The notes under the pieces are model-generated. The model was not told the DNA's origin, searched no databases, and saw only the letters and a list, made by a program, of their open reading frames with translations. Below, piece after piece: positions 48,852-58,357 of a stretch of DNA of 64,000 nucleotides. Made by a program: the position numbers and the translations under genes. The stretch covers positions 558,001 to 622,000 of the forward strand of contig NZ_PGFI01000011.1 in the NCBI RefSeq assembly GCF_002797755.1, read 5' to 3'. How positions within the stretch are numbered: position 1 is the first letter of the stretch; every line of letters starts with the position of its first letter. This DNA comes from Brevirhabdus pacifica. Its GTDB lineage: Bacteria; Pseudomonadota; Alphaproteobacteria; Rhodobacterales; Rhodobacteraceae.

Positions 48852-49412
48852 TCAGCGGCGCGCGTTGATGTCCAGCCCCGCCAGGATCCGGGCCAGTTCC
48901 CCGTGCAGGTCCAGCCGCTCCTCGGGACTGAGAAAGGCGCCCAGCTCGACGCAGCGTCCGCCGCCGTTGAGGGTGATGTAATTCTCCACCGGCCCGCCCT
49001 CGGCATGCAGCTCGAGGCGGGTCCAGTAGGGGTTGGCCTCCCATTCCTGCGGGGCGCCGCGGGGGTTTTCGCGGTGCAGGCGGATGCGGTCGGGCCACAG
49101 GGTCAGCACCTCGGTCAGCCGCCCGTCGTCCCAGCTGCGGTGGATCGCGAACCAGACACCCGCCACGGCGATCCACAGGAAGGGCAGCAGCACCCACAGG
49201 GCCGCACTGCCCAGCAGCGCCATGAGCGGCAGGGTCAGCAGCAGACAGGTGATGACGATGAAGGTGGCAAAGCCGCGGCGCGACAGGGACCGGTGCGGCC
49301 GCAGCCGCACCTGGTAGAGCGGGGCGTCGGGACCGCCGTCCCCCGCCGACCGCGAAAGGGCCCCGGTTTTACCCGGGGCCCCTGTTCTGTCGATGTCCCG
49401 TTCGACGGGCAT
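48852..49412 (-). CDS. DUF2244 family membrane protein
   Basis: 186 residues. Two hydrophobic helices (FATFIVITCLLLTLPLMALL and LWVLLPFLWIAVAGVWFAI) follow the conserved RLRPHRSLSRRGF; the rest includes LWPDRIRLHRENPRGAPQEW, PYWTRLELHAEGGPVENYIT and a final helix. DUF2244 genes commonly lie next to cytochrome oxidase genes, as here 25 nt downstream of coxA, but the role is unknown. GAGGAA precedes the ATG at 49412. The first codons include a strong terminator-like hairpin, so translation might instead start later, near the RLRPHRSL segment. Confidence 0.78.
   Translation of the reverse strand: MPVERDIDRTGAPGKTGALSRSAGDGGPDAPLYQVRLRPHRSLSRRGFATFIVITCLLLTLPLMALLGSAALWVLLPFLWIAVAGVWFAIHRSWDDGRLTEVLTLWPDRIRLHRENPRGAPQEWEANPYWTRLELHAEGGPVENYITLNGGGRCVELGAFLSPEERLDLHGELARILAGLDINARR
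49358..49381 (-). terminator. Strong hairpin inside the 5' end of the DUF2244 reading frame, downstream of coxA
   Basis: On the minus strand GGGCCCCGGG, 4-6 nt loop TAAAA, CCGGGGCCC, then CTTTC. It looks like an intrinsic terminator for coxA, yet it lies about 30 nt inside the annotated DUF2244 gene (codons for about residues 11-19). Confidence 0.55.
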
Positions 49413-49437
49413 GGTGGTGTTCCTCGCAGAGGGCAGC

Positions 49438-51105
49438 CTAGTGGTGGGGCTGCTTGTCCCACTGGTCCTGCGTCGGCAGGATCTCGAACGTGTGCTCGGG
49501 CGGCGGGTTGGGCAGGGTCCACTCGAGGGTCTGCTCGTCGCCCCAGTAGGCCGGGGTGGTGACCTTGCGCCCGAACTTCAGCGAGTAGGCGATCATGCCG
49601 ATGAAGAACAGGAACGAGGCGAAGGAGATGAACGCGCCGATCGACGAGACGTAGTTCCAGGTGGCGAAGGCCTCCGGGTAGTCGATGTAGCGGCGCGGCA
49701 TGCCCTGGCGGCCCAGGAAGTGCTGCGGGAAGAAGGTGATGTTGGCACCGATGAAGAAGGTCCAGAAGTGCAGCTTGCCGGCCCACTCGGGGTAGGCGCG
49801 CCCGGTCATCTTGGTGAACCAGTAGTAGATCCCCGCGAAGATGCCGAAGACGGCGCCCAGGCTCATCACGTAGTGGAAGTGCGCAACGACGTAGTAGGTG
49901 TCGTGGTAGACACGGTCGACGCCGGCCTGGCTGAGCACGATGCCGGTGACGCCACCGACAGTGAACAGGAACAGGAAGCCGAAGGCCCAGAGCATCGGGG
50001 TCTCGAAGGTGACCGAGCCGCCCCACATGGTTGCGATCCAGCTGAAGATCTTCACGCCCGTGGGCACCGCGATGACCATGGTGGCCAGCATGAAGTAGGA
50101 CTGCTGGGTCAGGGACATGCCGACGGTGTACATGTGGTGCGCCCAGACGACGAAGCCCAGACCACCGATCGCCACCATCGCGTAGACCATCGGCAGGTAG
50201 CCGAAGATGGGCTTGCGCGAGAAGGTCGAGATCACGTGGCTGATGATGCCGAAGGCGGGCACGATCACGATGTACACTTCCGGGTGGCCGAAGAACCACA
50301 GGATGTGCTGGTAGAGGATCGGGTCACCGCCGCCCGAGGGGTCGAAGAAGGTGGTGCCGAAGTTACGGTCGGTCAGCAGCATGGTGATGGCGCCGGCCAG
50401 GACCGGCAGGGCCAGGAGGATCAGCCATGCGGTCACGAAGATCGACCAGGCGAAGAGCGGCACCTTGTGCAGGGTCATCCCCGGCGCGCGCATGTTCAGG
50501 AAGGTCGTGATGATGTTGATCGCGCCCAGGATCGACGAGGCGCCCGAGACGTGCACCGCGAAGATGGCCAGGTCCATCGACATGCCGCCCTCGGTGGTCG
50601 ACAGCGGCGGGTAGAGCACCCAGCCCACGCCCGAACCCAGCTGGTCGTTACCGCCCGGCGCCATGACCGATGCGACGGCCAGCGAGGTGCCTGCGACGTA
50701 GAGCCAGAAGCTGAGGTTGTTCAACCGCGGGAAGGCCATGTCCGGCGCACCGATGTGCAGCGGCATGAAGTAGTTGCCGAAGCCACCGAAGAGGGCCGGG
50801 ATCACGACGAAGAACATCATCAGGATGCCGTGGCCGGTGATCAGCACGTTCCAGAGATGTCCGTTGGGGGTGCATTCCTCGGCGGATGCAAGCAGGCGCG
50901 CACCTTCAAGGCACATGTACTGCACGCCCGGCTCCATGAGCTCGAGGCGCATGTAGACGGTGAACGTGACCGAGATGAAACCGGCAAGCCCGCCTACCAC
51001 GAGGTAGAGGACGCCGATGTCCTTGTGATTGGTTGACATGAACCAGCGGGTGAAGAACCCCCGGTTGTCCTCATGTTCATGACCGTGAATGGCGGAATCA
51101 GCCAT
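49438..51105 (-). CDS. coxA: Cytochrome c oxidase subunit I (aa3 type)
   Basis: 555 residues with 12 hydrophobic helices. Haem and copper ligands are seen in [20 protein letters not shown] (His of haem a), [18 protein letters not shown] (the His-Tyr pair next to CuB), [11 protein letters not shown] (CuB histidines) and [19 protein letters not shown] (haem ligands). The proton-channel glutamate of A-type oxidases is in FGHPEVY. It catalyses O2 reduction in the terminal respiratory complex. AGGAGG precedes the ATG. A short dyad ATACATGCTGTAT is about 45 nt upstream. Subunits II and III are not in this window, so the gene is separate from the rest of the cox operon. Confidence 0.97.
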   Translation of the reverse strand: MADSAIHGHEHEDNRGFFTRWFMSTNHKDIGVLYLVVGGLAGFISVTFTVYMRLELMEPGVQYMCLEGARLLASAEECTPNGHLWNVLITGHGILMMFFVVIPALFGGFGNYFMPLHIGAPDMAFPRLNNLSFWLYVAGTSLAVASVMAPGGNDQLGSGVGWVLYPPLSTTEGGMSMDLAIFAVHVSGASSILGAINIITTFLNMRAPGMTLHKVPLFAWSIFVTAWLILLALPVLAGAITMLLTDRNFGTTFFDPSGGGDPILYQHILWFFGHPEVYIVIVPAFGIISHVISTFSRKPIFGYLPMVYAMVAIGGLGFVVWAHHMYTVGMSLTQQSYFMLATMVIAVPTGVKIFSWIATMWGGSVTFETPMLWAFGFLFLFTVGGVTGIVLSQAGVDRVYHDTYYVVAHFHYVMSLGAVFGIFAGIYYWFTKMTGRAYPEWAGKLHFWTFFIGANITFFPQHFLGRQGMPRRYIDYPEAFATWNYVSSIGAFISFASFLFFIGMIAYSLKFGRKVTTPAYWGDEQTLEWTLPNPPPEHTFEILPTQDQWDKQPHH

Positions 51106-51305
51106 GCGGTGCCTCCTGGTTTGGTGGGATCCCCGGACCCCCGGACATACATGCTGTATAAGGGGGGGCCGGAGGTTTTGGCCGTTTTAGTGCGACACTC
51201 CGCCTACGGCAATGATCAAGACGGTCGCAGGTGAAAAAATGACGCAGTGATCGCCCGGGCCGTGCGGCGCGCCCCCGGGGCCTGTGCCCGTGCCCCCGGG
51301 CGGGA

Positions 51306-51338
51306 GCCTCCGGCGGGGATATTTTGGCGACAACGAAG
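51306..51338 (+). repeat. Intergenic repeat element, copy 3 of 4
   Basis: GCCTCCGGCGGGGATATTT then TGGCGACAACGAAG. It lies in the 255-bp gap between the coxA start codon and the lipB stop codon, next to a C+G-rich stretch. No gene is seen in that gap. Confidence 0.85.
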
Positions 51339-51360
51339 GCAGGGCGGCGATCCCTGCGGA

Positions 51361-52074
51361 TCAGCGCGGGGCGGGGTCGGGGGGCGGGGCGGTGCCGCTG
51401 GCGGCGGCCGGGGCCGGGGCGGCGCGCGGTCCCATCGTTCTGTCGAAGTTGGCGCGCAGGGCGAGGTCCAGGTCCTCCATCGTCACCGGCAGGCCGAGAT
51501 CGACGAGACTGGTCACGCCCCGGTCGGCGATGCCGCAGGGGACGATGCCGGAAAAATGCTCGAGATCCGGTTCGACGTTGATGGAGATGCCGTGGAAGCT
51601 GATCCAGCGGCGCAGGCGGATGCCGATGGCGGCGATCTTTTCCTCGGCCGGGCTGCCGTCGGGCGCGGCGGGACGCTCGGGGCGGTTGACCCAGACACCG
51701 ACGCGGCCGGGATGCAGGTGGCCCGTGACGCCGAAGCGGGCCAGGGTCTCGATCACCCAGGCCTCGAGCTGGCGGACGAAGCGGCGCACGTCGCGGCCCC
51801 GGGATCCGACATCGAGCATCACGTAGACGACCCGCTGCCCAGGCCCGTGGTAGGTGTATTGTCCGCCGCGCCGAGCCTCGAACACCGGGAAGCGGTCGGG
51901 GTCGACCAGGTCGGCGGGCCGGGCGCTGGAGCCTGCGGTGTAGAGCGGCGGGTGCTCAAGCAGCCAGATCGCCTCGTCCGCGGTGCCTTGTGCGATTCGG
52001 TCGACGCGGTCTTCCATCACGCGCAGGGCCTCTTCGTAATCCACGGGCCGGGGGCTGGTGATCCATTCGACCAT
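51361..52074 (-). CDS. lipB: Octanoyl-[acyl-carrier protein]:protein octanoyltransferase
   Basis: Transfers octanoate from ACP to lipoyl domains, the first step of lipoate formation. 237 residues. Motifs: [39 protein letters not shown], the lysine segment [19 protein letters not shown] and the catalytic cysteine in [17 protein letters not shown]. The last 25 residues are an Ala/Pro tail. The start at 52074 follows GAAAGG. The longer open frame upstream reads through the tRNA-Leu gene and is rejected. lipA is not in the window. Confidence 0.94.
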   Translation of the reverse strand: MVEWITSPRPVDYEEALRVMEDRVDRIAQGTADEAIWLLEHPPLYTAGSSARPADLVDPDRFPVFEARRGGQYTYHGPGQRVVYVMLDVGSRGRDVRRFVRQLEAWVIETLARFGVTGHLHPGRVGVWVNRPERPAAPDGSPAEEKIAAIGIRLRRWISFHGISINVEPDLEHFSGIVPCGIADRGVTSLVDLGLPVTMEDLDLALRANFDRTMGPRAAPAPAAASGTAPPPDPAPR

Positions 52075-52299
52075 GGGCGGGCCTTTCGGGTGCGGGGCGG
52101 GGGCAAGGCGTGGGTTATGGCCCCCGTGATACGGTATCGCGGGGGCGCAGCCAAGTCGGGCAGGGGAAGGGAAAGGCCGGGAAGTATGCGCCAGATCGGG
52201 GTGCGGCGAGGGGCGGGAGGGAAATCCGTCCGAGGGCGAAAAAACCGCTTCACAACCGTTCGGCCTGCCGTTAGAACCCCGCCACCAAGTCAGGACAGT

Positions 52300-52386
52300 G
52301 CGGTCGTGGCGGAATTGGTAGACGCGCAGCGTTGAGGTCGCTGTGGGGTAACACCCGTGGAAGTTCGAGTCTTCTCGACCGCACCA
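52300..52386 (+). tRNA. tRNA-Leu (anticodon GAG)
   Basis: 87 nt including an encoded CCA end. The acceptor stem GCGGTCG (52300-52306) pairs with CGACCGC (52376-52382). The D arm has GGAATTGGTAGACGC; the anticodon stem CAGCG/CGCTG encloses TTGAGGT with anticodon GAG; a long variable arm (TGGGGTAACACCC) is typical of leucine tRNAs; the T loop is GTTCGAGTC. No attachment-site duplication or integrase gene is seen next to it. Confidence 0.96.
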
Positions 52387-52779
52387 GATCTTTTCCCCTT
52401 CAGCAGGCACAATTTGATCTCCCGTCGCCGGGAGTGCGGTGCCTGTTGCCGTTTCGGGCCAATGGGGGACATCCCCGTCGGCGCGGAGATCGCGGAAATG
52501 GCGGCGCAACCTTGGGTTGATAGGGCTTGACGCAGGTTTTCGCGGCCCCGCTTAACGCGCGATCACGTTGGAAAATGTCCCTGGCCCGATCGCGGCGCGA
52601 TGTCATTAAAAATCAAAAGAATTCCATCCGTGCCTAAACGTTCAATATTTCGGCACGTGTTATCTGGCGAAATGAGGATTCGGCGCTAGATGCAGGTTTC
52701 TGGTTGTAAAAAAGCGGCCGCCTTGTTCTAGTTGTTGATCAAGGGATGTAAAAAGTTTGCCAAACAACAGGAGCCGAGG
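52387..52779 (+). other. 393-bp intergenic region with an A+T-rich leader for the ABC transporter operon
   Basis: After TTTT just behind the tRNA there is about 150 bp of G+C-rich sequence without an open gene, then an A+T-rich segment (about 52600-52770). It contains the inverted repeat CGTGCC (52629-52634) and GGCACG (52652-52657) around TAAACGTTCAATATTTC, and a stretch TTGTAAAAAAGCGG. I cannot pick a single promoter with confidence. The dyad could be an operator or an RNA hairpin in the leader. Confidence 0.4.
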
Positions 52780-53880
<1,101 letters not shown>

Positions 53881-53949
53881 CGCCAGAGCGGCGGCCGCGG
53901 ACCCCTGTCCGCCAGGCCGCGGCACCAGTTTCGCGCAGCGCGCGAGAGT

Positions 53950-53987
53950 AAGGGGCTCTGGGAGAGAATCCCGTGTCCGGAGCCCTT
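53950..53987 (+). repeat. Imperfect hairpin just upstream of the solute-binding protein gene
   Basis: AAGGGGCTCTGG (about 53950-53961) can pair with CCGGAGCCCTT (about 53977-53987) with one bulge or mismatch. It ends about 30 nt before the ATG. It could stabilise the mRNA or separate the binding-protein message from the ATPase gene. Confidence 0.4.
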
Positions 53988-54017
53988 GTAAATCACGGGT
54001 AAGATTGGGAGTTAGAG

Positions 54018-55133
54018 ATGAAACTGACAACTGCTCTGCTGGCCTCGGGGGCGCTTGCCGTTTCCACGGCCGCAGCCTTTGCCGAAGCCCACATGAAGAT
54101 GGCCAACGAGATGACCATCGTCTCCTGGGGTGGCGCTTATCAGAAAAGCCAGCTGAAGGCCTATGTGGAGCCTTACCTGGAAGCCAACCCCGACGTGAAG
54201 GTCATCTGGGACGAGAGCTCGGCCGAGGCCGTCGCGAAGCTGCGTGCCATGAACGAGGCCGGCAACGTGACCTGGGACGTGGTCGACGTGGTGGCATCGG
54301 ACGGCATCCGCCTGTGCGACGAGGGCCTCGCGGCCGAGATCGACCCCGAGGTGGACCTGGCCAAGGGCGATGACGGCTCCTCGGCAGAGGATGACTTCGG
54401 CGACCTGCTGGTCTCCGAGTGCTTCATTCCCCAGATCGTCTACTCGACCACCTTCGGCTATCGCACCGACAAGGTCGGCGACACGCCGCCCGCCGACATC
54501 TGCGCGATCTTCGATACCGAGACCTATCCCGGCAAACGCGCGCTTGAAAAGCGCCCGATCAACAACATGGAATGGGCCCTGCTCTGCGACGGCGTCGCCA
54601 AGGACGAGGTCTATGACGTGCTGGCGACCGAGGAAGGCCAGGAAAAGGCCCTCGCCAAGCTCGGCACCATCAAGGATGACGTGATCTGGTGGTCGGCAGG
54701 CGCCGACACGCCCCAGCTGCTCGCCGATGGCGAGATCGTCATGGGCTCGACCTACAACGGTCGTCTCTTCTCGGTCATCGAGGAGCAGAAGCAGCCCGTC
54801 GGCATGCTGTGGGACGCGCAGGTGTTCGACCTTGACGGTTGGATCGTTCCGACCGGCCTGACCGACGAGCGCAAGGCCCGTGCGATGCACTTCATCAAGT
54901 TCGCCACCGACACCCAGCGTCTTGCGGACCAGGCCAAGTACATCTCCTACGGTCCGGCCCGTGCCTCCTCGGCACCGCTGGTTGGTCAGCACGCCGACCT
55001 GGGCATCGACATGGCGCCGCACATGCCGACCGACCCGGCCAACGCCAAGAACACGTTCCTCTACAACTACGAGTTCTGGGCTGACTATCGCGACGACATC
55101 GACGCGAAGTTCCAGGCCTGGCTGGCCCAGTAA
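54018..55133 (+). CDS. Periplasmic solute-binding protein of the polyamine-type ABC importer (PotD family)
   Basis: 371 residues with signal peptide MKLTTALLASGALAVSTAAAFA. The mature protein begins with EMTIVSWGGAYQKSQLKAYV, typical of the PotD/PotF cluster, and includes VTWDVVDVVASDGIRLCDEG, VGMLWDAQVFDLDGWIVPTG and NNMEWALLCDGVAKDEVYD. It binds substrate in the periplasm and passes it to the permeases encoded downstream. Two hairpins flank the gene; the one after it is very stable, a common way to raise the level of binding protein over its membrane partners. Substrate unknown (polyamine or a similar cation by family). Confidence 0.88.
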   Translation: MKLTTALLASGALAVSTAAAFAEAHMKMANEMTIVSWGGAYQKSQLKAYVEPYLEANPDVKVIWDESSAEAVAKLRAMNEAGNVTWDVVDVVASDGIRLCDEGLAAEIDPEVDLAKGDDGSSAEDDFGDLLVSECFIPQIVYSTTFGYRTDKVGDTPPADICAIFDTETYPGKRALEKRPINNMEWALLCDGVAKDEVYDVLATEEGQEKALAKLGTIKDDVIWWSAGADTPQLLADGEIVMGSTYNGRLFSVIEEQKQPVGMLWDAQVFDLDGWIVPTGLTDERKARAMHFIKFATDTQRLADQAKYISYGPARASSAPLVGQHADLGIDMAPHMPTDPANAKNTFLYNYEFWADYRDDIDAKFQAWLAQ

Positions 55134-55143
55134 TCGATCGCTT

Positions 55144-55167
55144 CCCGCCCCGGTTCGCCGGGGCGGG
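55144..55167 (+). terminator. Perfect UUCG hairpin between the binding-protein and permease genes
   Basis: CCCGCCCCGG (55144-55153), loop TTCG, CCGGGGCGGG (55158-55167): 10 uninterrupted pairs closed by a UUCG tetraloop. No U-run follows, so it is more likely an mRNA 3' stabiliser or partial attenuator than a full terminator. It begins about 10 nt after the stop codon. Confidence 0.7.
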
Positions 55168-55431
55168 CACGATCCCAGGCCATCCCGGTCCGCCGGGGCG
55201 GCCGCCACCGTTCCGACGGGGCACGCGGCCGAAGGCCCGCCCCCCGGCAGGCGGAACGTCACCGCAGGGCAGGCGCAGGGCGATGCGACGCCACCCGGAA
55301 ACCGGCGCCATCCGCAAGCGGATCGGCCAGGGGACCCGCCAGCGCGACCCGATGCGAACCGACACGAACCCCGCCAGCCGTGACCGATCGGTCCGGACAT
55401 ATTGAAAACGACACTGCCGACGAGGGCTTCC

Positions 55432-57060
55432 ATGAGCGACGCGACCGACGCCACCACCGCCAGCCAAGCACCGACGCCCGATGACGGCCTGCGTATCGCC
55501 GACGCCGAGGCCCGCGCCGACGCCGGTCCGGTGCTGGCCGCCGACGGCACCCCGCTGAAACGCAGCCTCAGCCGCGCCCTGCGCATGCAGAAGATGCGCG
55601 CCCTGATGCTGATTGCGCCCCTGCTGATTTTTGTTCTCGTGACCTTCATCGCGCCGATCGCGGACATGCTGTTCCGCTCGGTCGAGAACCAGATCGTCTC
55701 CGAGACCCTGCCCGAGACCGTGATGGCCCTCGAGGACTGGGACGAGCACGATGCCGAGATTCCGGGTCCCGATACCTTTACCGCCCTCTACATCGACCTC
55801 TATCTCGCCTCCGAGCGCAAGCTGCATACCCGCCTCGGCACCCGCCTCAACTACGAACAGACGGGAATCTCCTCGCTTTTCCGCAAGACGGGCCGGCGGG
55901 TGAAGCGCTTTGCCACCGACGATTACACCAAGCAGTTCGTGGCCCTCGACCCCGAGTGGGAGAACCCCGCCGTCTGGGTCGCCATGTTCGAGCAGGACGA
56001 CCTGCGCAAGGCGCTGCCCCTGACCGCCCGCACCTGGGATCGCTGGAGCGACTTCCTGATCGAGGAGGAGGGGGACGACCCGGCCAAGGAAAAGCCCGAG
56101 GACATCCTGTTCACCGCGCTTTACCACGACCTGACCACCGGCGATCAGTCGGCCTTCACCGAGGGGCGCCTGGCCCGGGCCGACGCCGCGGTCGAAGCGT
56201 TCGAGCGGGTCGACCTCAAGGCCGAGTTCCTCGATGCCGACAAGGATTGGGCCAGCCTGCCGGTCTGGCAGACCCTCAAGATCTATTCGCCGGAATATAC
56301 CGACGGCTATTTCCTCAACGCGGTGGACATGCAAAAGGGCCTCGACGGCCCCGAGATGCGCCCCGAAAGCCAACAGATCTACTTCACCCTGCTCAAGCGC
56401 ACGCTCTTCATGAGCCTGATGATCACCGGCAGTTGCATCCTGCTGGGCTACCCGGTGGCCTGGCTGCTGGCCAACCTGCCGGCGCGTACCGCCAACCTGC
56501 TGATGATCCTGGTGCTTCTGCCCTTCTGGACCTCGCTTCTGGTGCGGACCTCGGCCTGGAAGGTGATGTTGCAACAGCAGGGGGTGATCAACGACGTGCT
56601 GGTTTGGCTGGGCGTGGTCGACAATGCCGACCGCCTGATCATGATCAACAACCAGTTCGGCACGATCGTGGCGATGACCCACATCCTGCTGCCCTTCATG
56701 ATCCTGCCGCTCTACTCGGTGATGCAGACCATCCCGCCCACATACCTGCGGGCCGCGAAATCCCTGGGCGCCACCAACTGGACGGCCTTCTGGCGGGTCT
56801 ATTTCCCCCAGTCGGTGCCCGGCATCGGCGCAGGCTCGATCCTGGTCTTCATCCTGGCCATCGGCTACTACATCACGCCCGAGATCGTCGGCGGCACCAC
56901 CGGCACGTTCATCTCGAACCGGATCGCCTACCACATCTCGTCCTCGCTGAACTGGGGTCTGGCGGCGGCGCTTGGCTCGATCCTGCTGGCGGCGGTGCTG
57001 CTGCTCTACTGGGCCTACGACCGCATCGTCGGCATCGACAACGTCAAGCTGGGGGGCTGA
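55432..57060 (+). CDS. ABC transporter permease (PotB family) with a large periplasmic insert
   Basis: 542 residues, nearly twice the usual 280-300 for PotB. Residues 1-50 are hydrophilic and cytosolic; the first helix is ALMLIAPLLIFVLVTFIAPI near 57-76. Then comes an insert of about 230 residues (about 83-315), acidic and helical-looking, before the rest of the permease: FMSLMITGSCILLGYPVAWL, MILVLLPFWTSLLVRTSAW, AMTHILLPFMILPLYSVMQT, and the ATPase-contact loop RAAKSLGATNWTAFWRVYFP (EAA-type). GAGGG precedes the ATG at 55432. A long insert here is unusual and may help capture the substrate. Confidence 0.85.
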   Translation: MSDATDATTASQAPTPDDGLRIADAEARADAGPVLAADGTPLKRSLSRALRMQKMRALMLIAPLLIFVLVTFIAPIADMLFRSVENQIVSETLPETVMALEDWDEHDAEIPGPDTFTALYIDLYLASERKLHTRLGTRLNYEQTGISSLFRKTGRRVKRFATDDYTKQFVALDPEWENPAVWVAMFEQDDLRKALPLTARTWDRWSDFLIEEEGDDPAKEKPEDILFTALYHDLTTGDQSAFTEGRLARADAAVEAFERVDLKAEFLDADKDWASLPVWQTLKIYSPEYTDGYFLNAVDMQKGLDGPEMRPESQQIYFTLLKRTLFMSLMITGSCILLGYPVAWLLANLPARTANLLMILVLLPFWTSLLVRTSAWKVMLQQQGVINDVLVWLGVVDNADRLIMINNQFGTIVAMTHILLPFMILPLYSVMQTIPPTYLRAAKSLGATNWTAFWRVYFPQSVPGIGAGSILVFILAIGYYITPEIVGGTTGTFISNRIAYHISSSLNWGLAAALGSILLAAVLLLYWAYDRIVGIDNVKLGG

Positions 57061-57064
57061 GACC

Positions 57065-58240
57065 ATGGCCAAGCAAAGACCGATCACCCGCCCGCTGGGC
57101 TTCGTCGTTCCCATCGTGGCCCTTGCCGGGGCCGTGGCCGGGCTCTTCGTGGGCACCGCCAACGACGCCAGCCTGACCGGCGTGCTCATCGGGGCTGCTG
57201 GGACAGCGATCCTGGCGGCGCTCTTCCTGACCCTGTTCCCGAAACAGCGGCCCGCCTTCTGGCTTTCGACCGCGCTTTTCGCGCTGCTGGGGCTGTTGCT
57301 GGCCTCGATCCCGGGCGCCGTTATCGGCGCGCTCTTCGGCGCCTTCTTCGGCTGGTTCACCTTCTGGCTGGGCACCGGGCGCTACCGCGACCGGCTGCCG
57401 CCCTACACCAGTGCGGGCCAGGTGCTGTGGCACTATACCTTCCGGGTGATCTGCGGCGCGATTTTCATCTTCCTCATCACCCCGATCATCGTGGTGATGC
57501 CGCTGTCGTTCAACGCCGAGGATTTCTTCACCTTCACCCCCGAGATGCTGCGCTTCGACCCCGAGGGGTACTCGCTCAAGCATTACCGCGACTTCCTGAC
57601 CAACTCCGACTGGCAGAACGCCCTGTGGAACTCGGTCACGATCGCGCCGGTGGCGACATTGCTGTCGGTGGGCTTCGGCACCCTGGCCGCGATCGGCCTC
57701 AGCCAGCCCCACGTGCCCTTCCGCCGGGCGATCATGGCGATCCTGATCTCGCCGATGATCGTGCCACTGATCATCTCGGCCGCGGGGATGTATTTCTTCT
57801 ACAGCCGGATCGGCCTTCAGGGCACCTACCTGGGCGTCGTCCTGGCCCATGCCGCCCTGGGCATTCCCTTCGTCATCATCACAGTGACGGCGACGCTGGT
57901 GGGCTTCGACCGTTCGCTCACGCGGGCCGCGGCCAACATGGGCGCCAACCCGATCACCACCTTCTTCCGGGTGCAGATGCCGCTGATCCTGCCCGGTGTG
58001 ATCTCGGGTGGCCTTTTTGCCTTCATCACCTCCTTCGACGAGGTGGTGGTGGTGCTCTTCGTCGGCTCGGCCGGCCAGAAGACACTGCCGTGGCAGATGT
58101 TCATCGGCCTGCGCGAACAGATCAGCCCGACGATCCTCGCCGTCGCCACGATCCTGGTCGGCATCTCGATCCTGCTTCTTGCCACGGTCGAGATGCTCCG
58201 CCGCCGCTCCGAGCGCCTGCGCGGCCTCAGCCCGGCCTGA
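57065..58240 (+). CDS. ABC transporter permease (PotC family) with extra N-terminal helices
   Basis: 391 residues, about 110 more than a typical PotC. Residues 10-100 form about four additional helices (FVVPIVALAGAVAGLFVG; LIGAAGTAILAALFLTLF; WLSTALFALLGLLLASIPG; IGALFGAFFGWFTFWLG). The canonical permease begins near FRVICGAIFIFLITPIIVVM and includes NSVTIAPVATLLSVGFGTLA, the EAA loop RAAANMGANPITTFFRVQMP and GGLFAFITSFDEVVVVLFVG. It starts 4 nt after the previous stop. It is the last gene of the importer operon; a terminator hairpin and a copy of the intergenic repeat follow. Confidence 0.86.
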   Translation: MAKQRPITRPLGFVVPIVALAGAVAGLFVGTANDASLTGVLIGAAGTAILAALFLTLFPKQRPAFWLSTALFALLGLLLASIPGAVIGALFGAFFGWFTFWLGTGRYRDRLPPYTSAGQVLWHYTFRVICGAIFIFLITPIIVVMPLSFNAEDFFTFTPEMLRFDPEGYSLKHYRDFLTNSDWQNALWNSVTIAPVATLLSVGFGTLAAIGLSQPHVPFRRAIMAILISPMIVPLIISAAGMYFFYSRIGLQGTYLGVVLAHAALGIPFVIITVTATLVGFDRSLTRAAANMGANPITTFFRVQMPLILPGVISGGLFAFITSFDEVVVVLFVGSAGQKTLPWQMFIGLREQISPTILAVATILVGISILLLATVEMLRRRSERLRGLSPA

Positions 58241-58245
58241 CAAAA

Positions 58246-58278
58246 AGGGGGCGCGCCGCCACGGCCCGCCCCCTGTTT
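58246..58278 (+). terminator. Terminator after the ABC importer operon
   Basis: AGGGGGCG (58246-58253) pairs with CGCCCCCT (58267-58274), then GTTTC. The A-run before the stem means it could also serve the minus-strand AEC gene. The repeat element starts directly after it. Confidence 0.65.
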
Positions 58279-58308
58279 CATTGTCGCCAAAATATCCCCG
58301 CCGGAGGC
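58277..58308 (-). repeat. Intergenic repeat element, copy 4 of 4
   Basis: On the minus strand GCCTCCGGCGGGGATATTT then TGGCGACAATGAA. It lies between the convergent ABC permease and AEC transporter genes and is immediately next to a terminator stem. Confidence 0.85.
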
Positions 58309-58357
58309 ACCGGCCGCCCCGCGGCCGGCCCGCCTGACCCCTAGGGCTCACGCCCCC

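Noticed and set aside
49393-51036. 547-codon open frame on the plus strand opposite coxA
   Set aside because: It is a mirror of the coxA codon pattern in a high-G+C genome, His/Asp/Arg/Gln-rich with no domain or signal; coxA on the other strand is unmistakable.
52300-52386. tRNA-Leu gene as an integration site of a mobile element
   Set aside because: No integrase, no direct repeat of the tRNA 3' end and no change in composition or gene type were seen on either side.
52075-52509. Upstream extension of the lipB frame through the tRNA-Leu gene
   Set aside because: The 145 extra codons run antisense through tRNA-Leu and are not family-like; the start at 52074 gives a standard LipB.
54895-57375. 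826-codon open frame on the minus strand across the ABC permease genes
   Set aside because: Spans three real genes and an intergenic hairpin on the other strand; composition is unlike any protein family.
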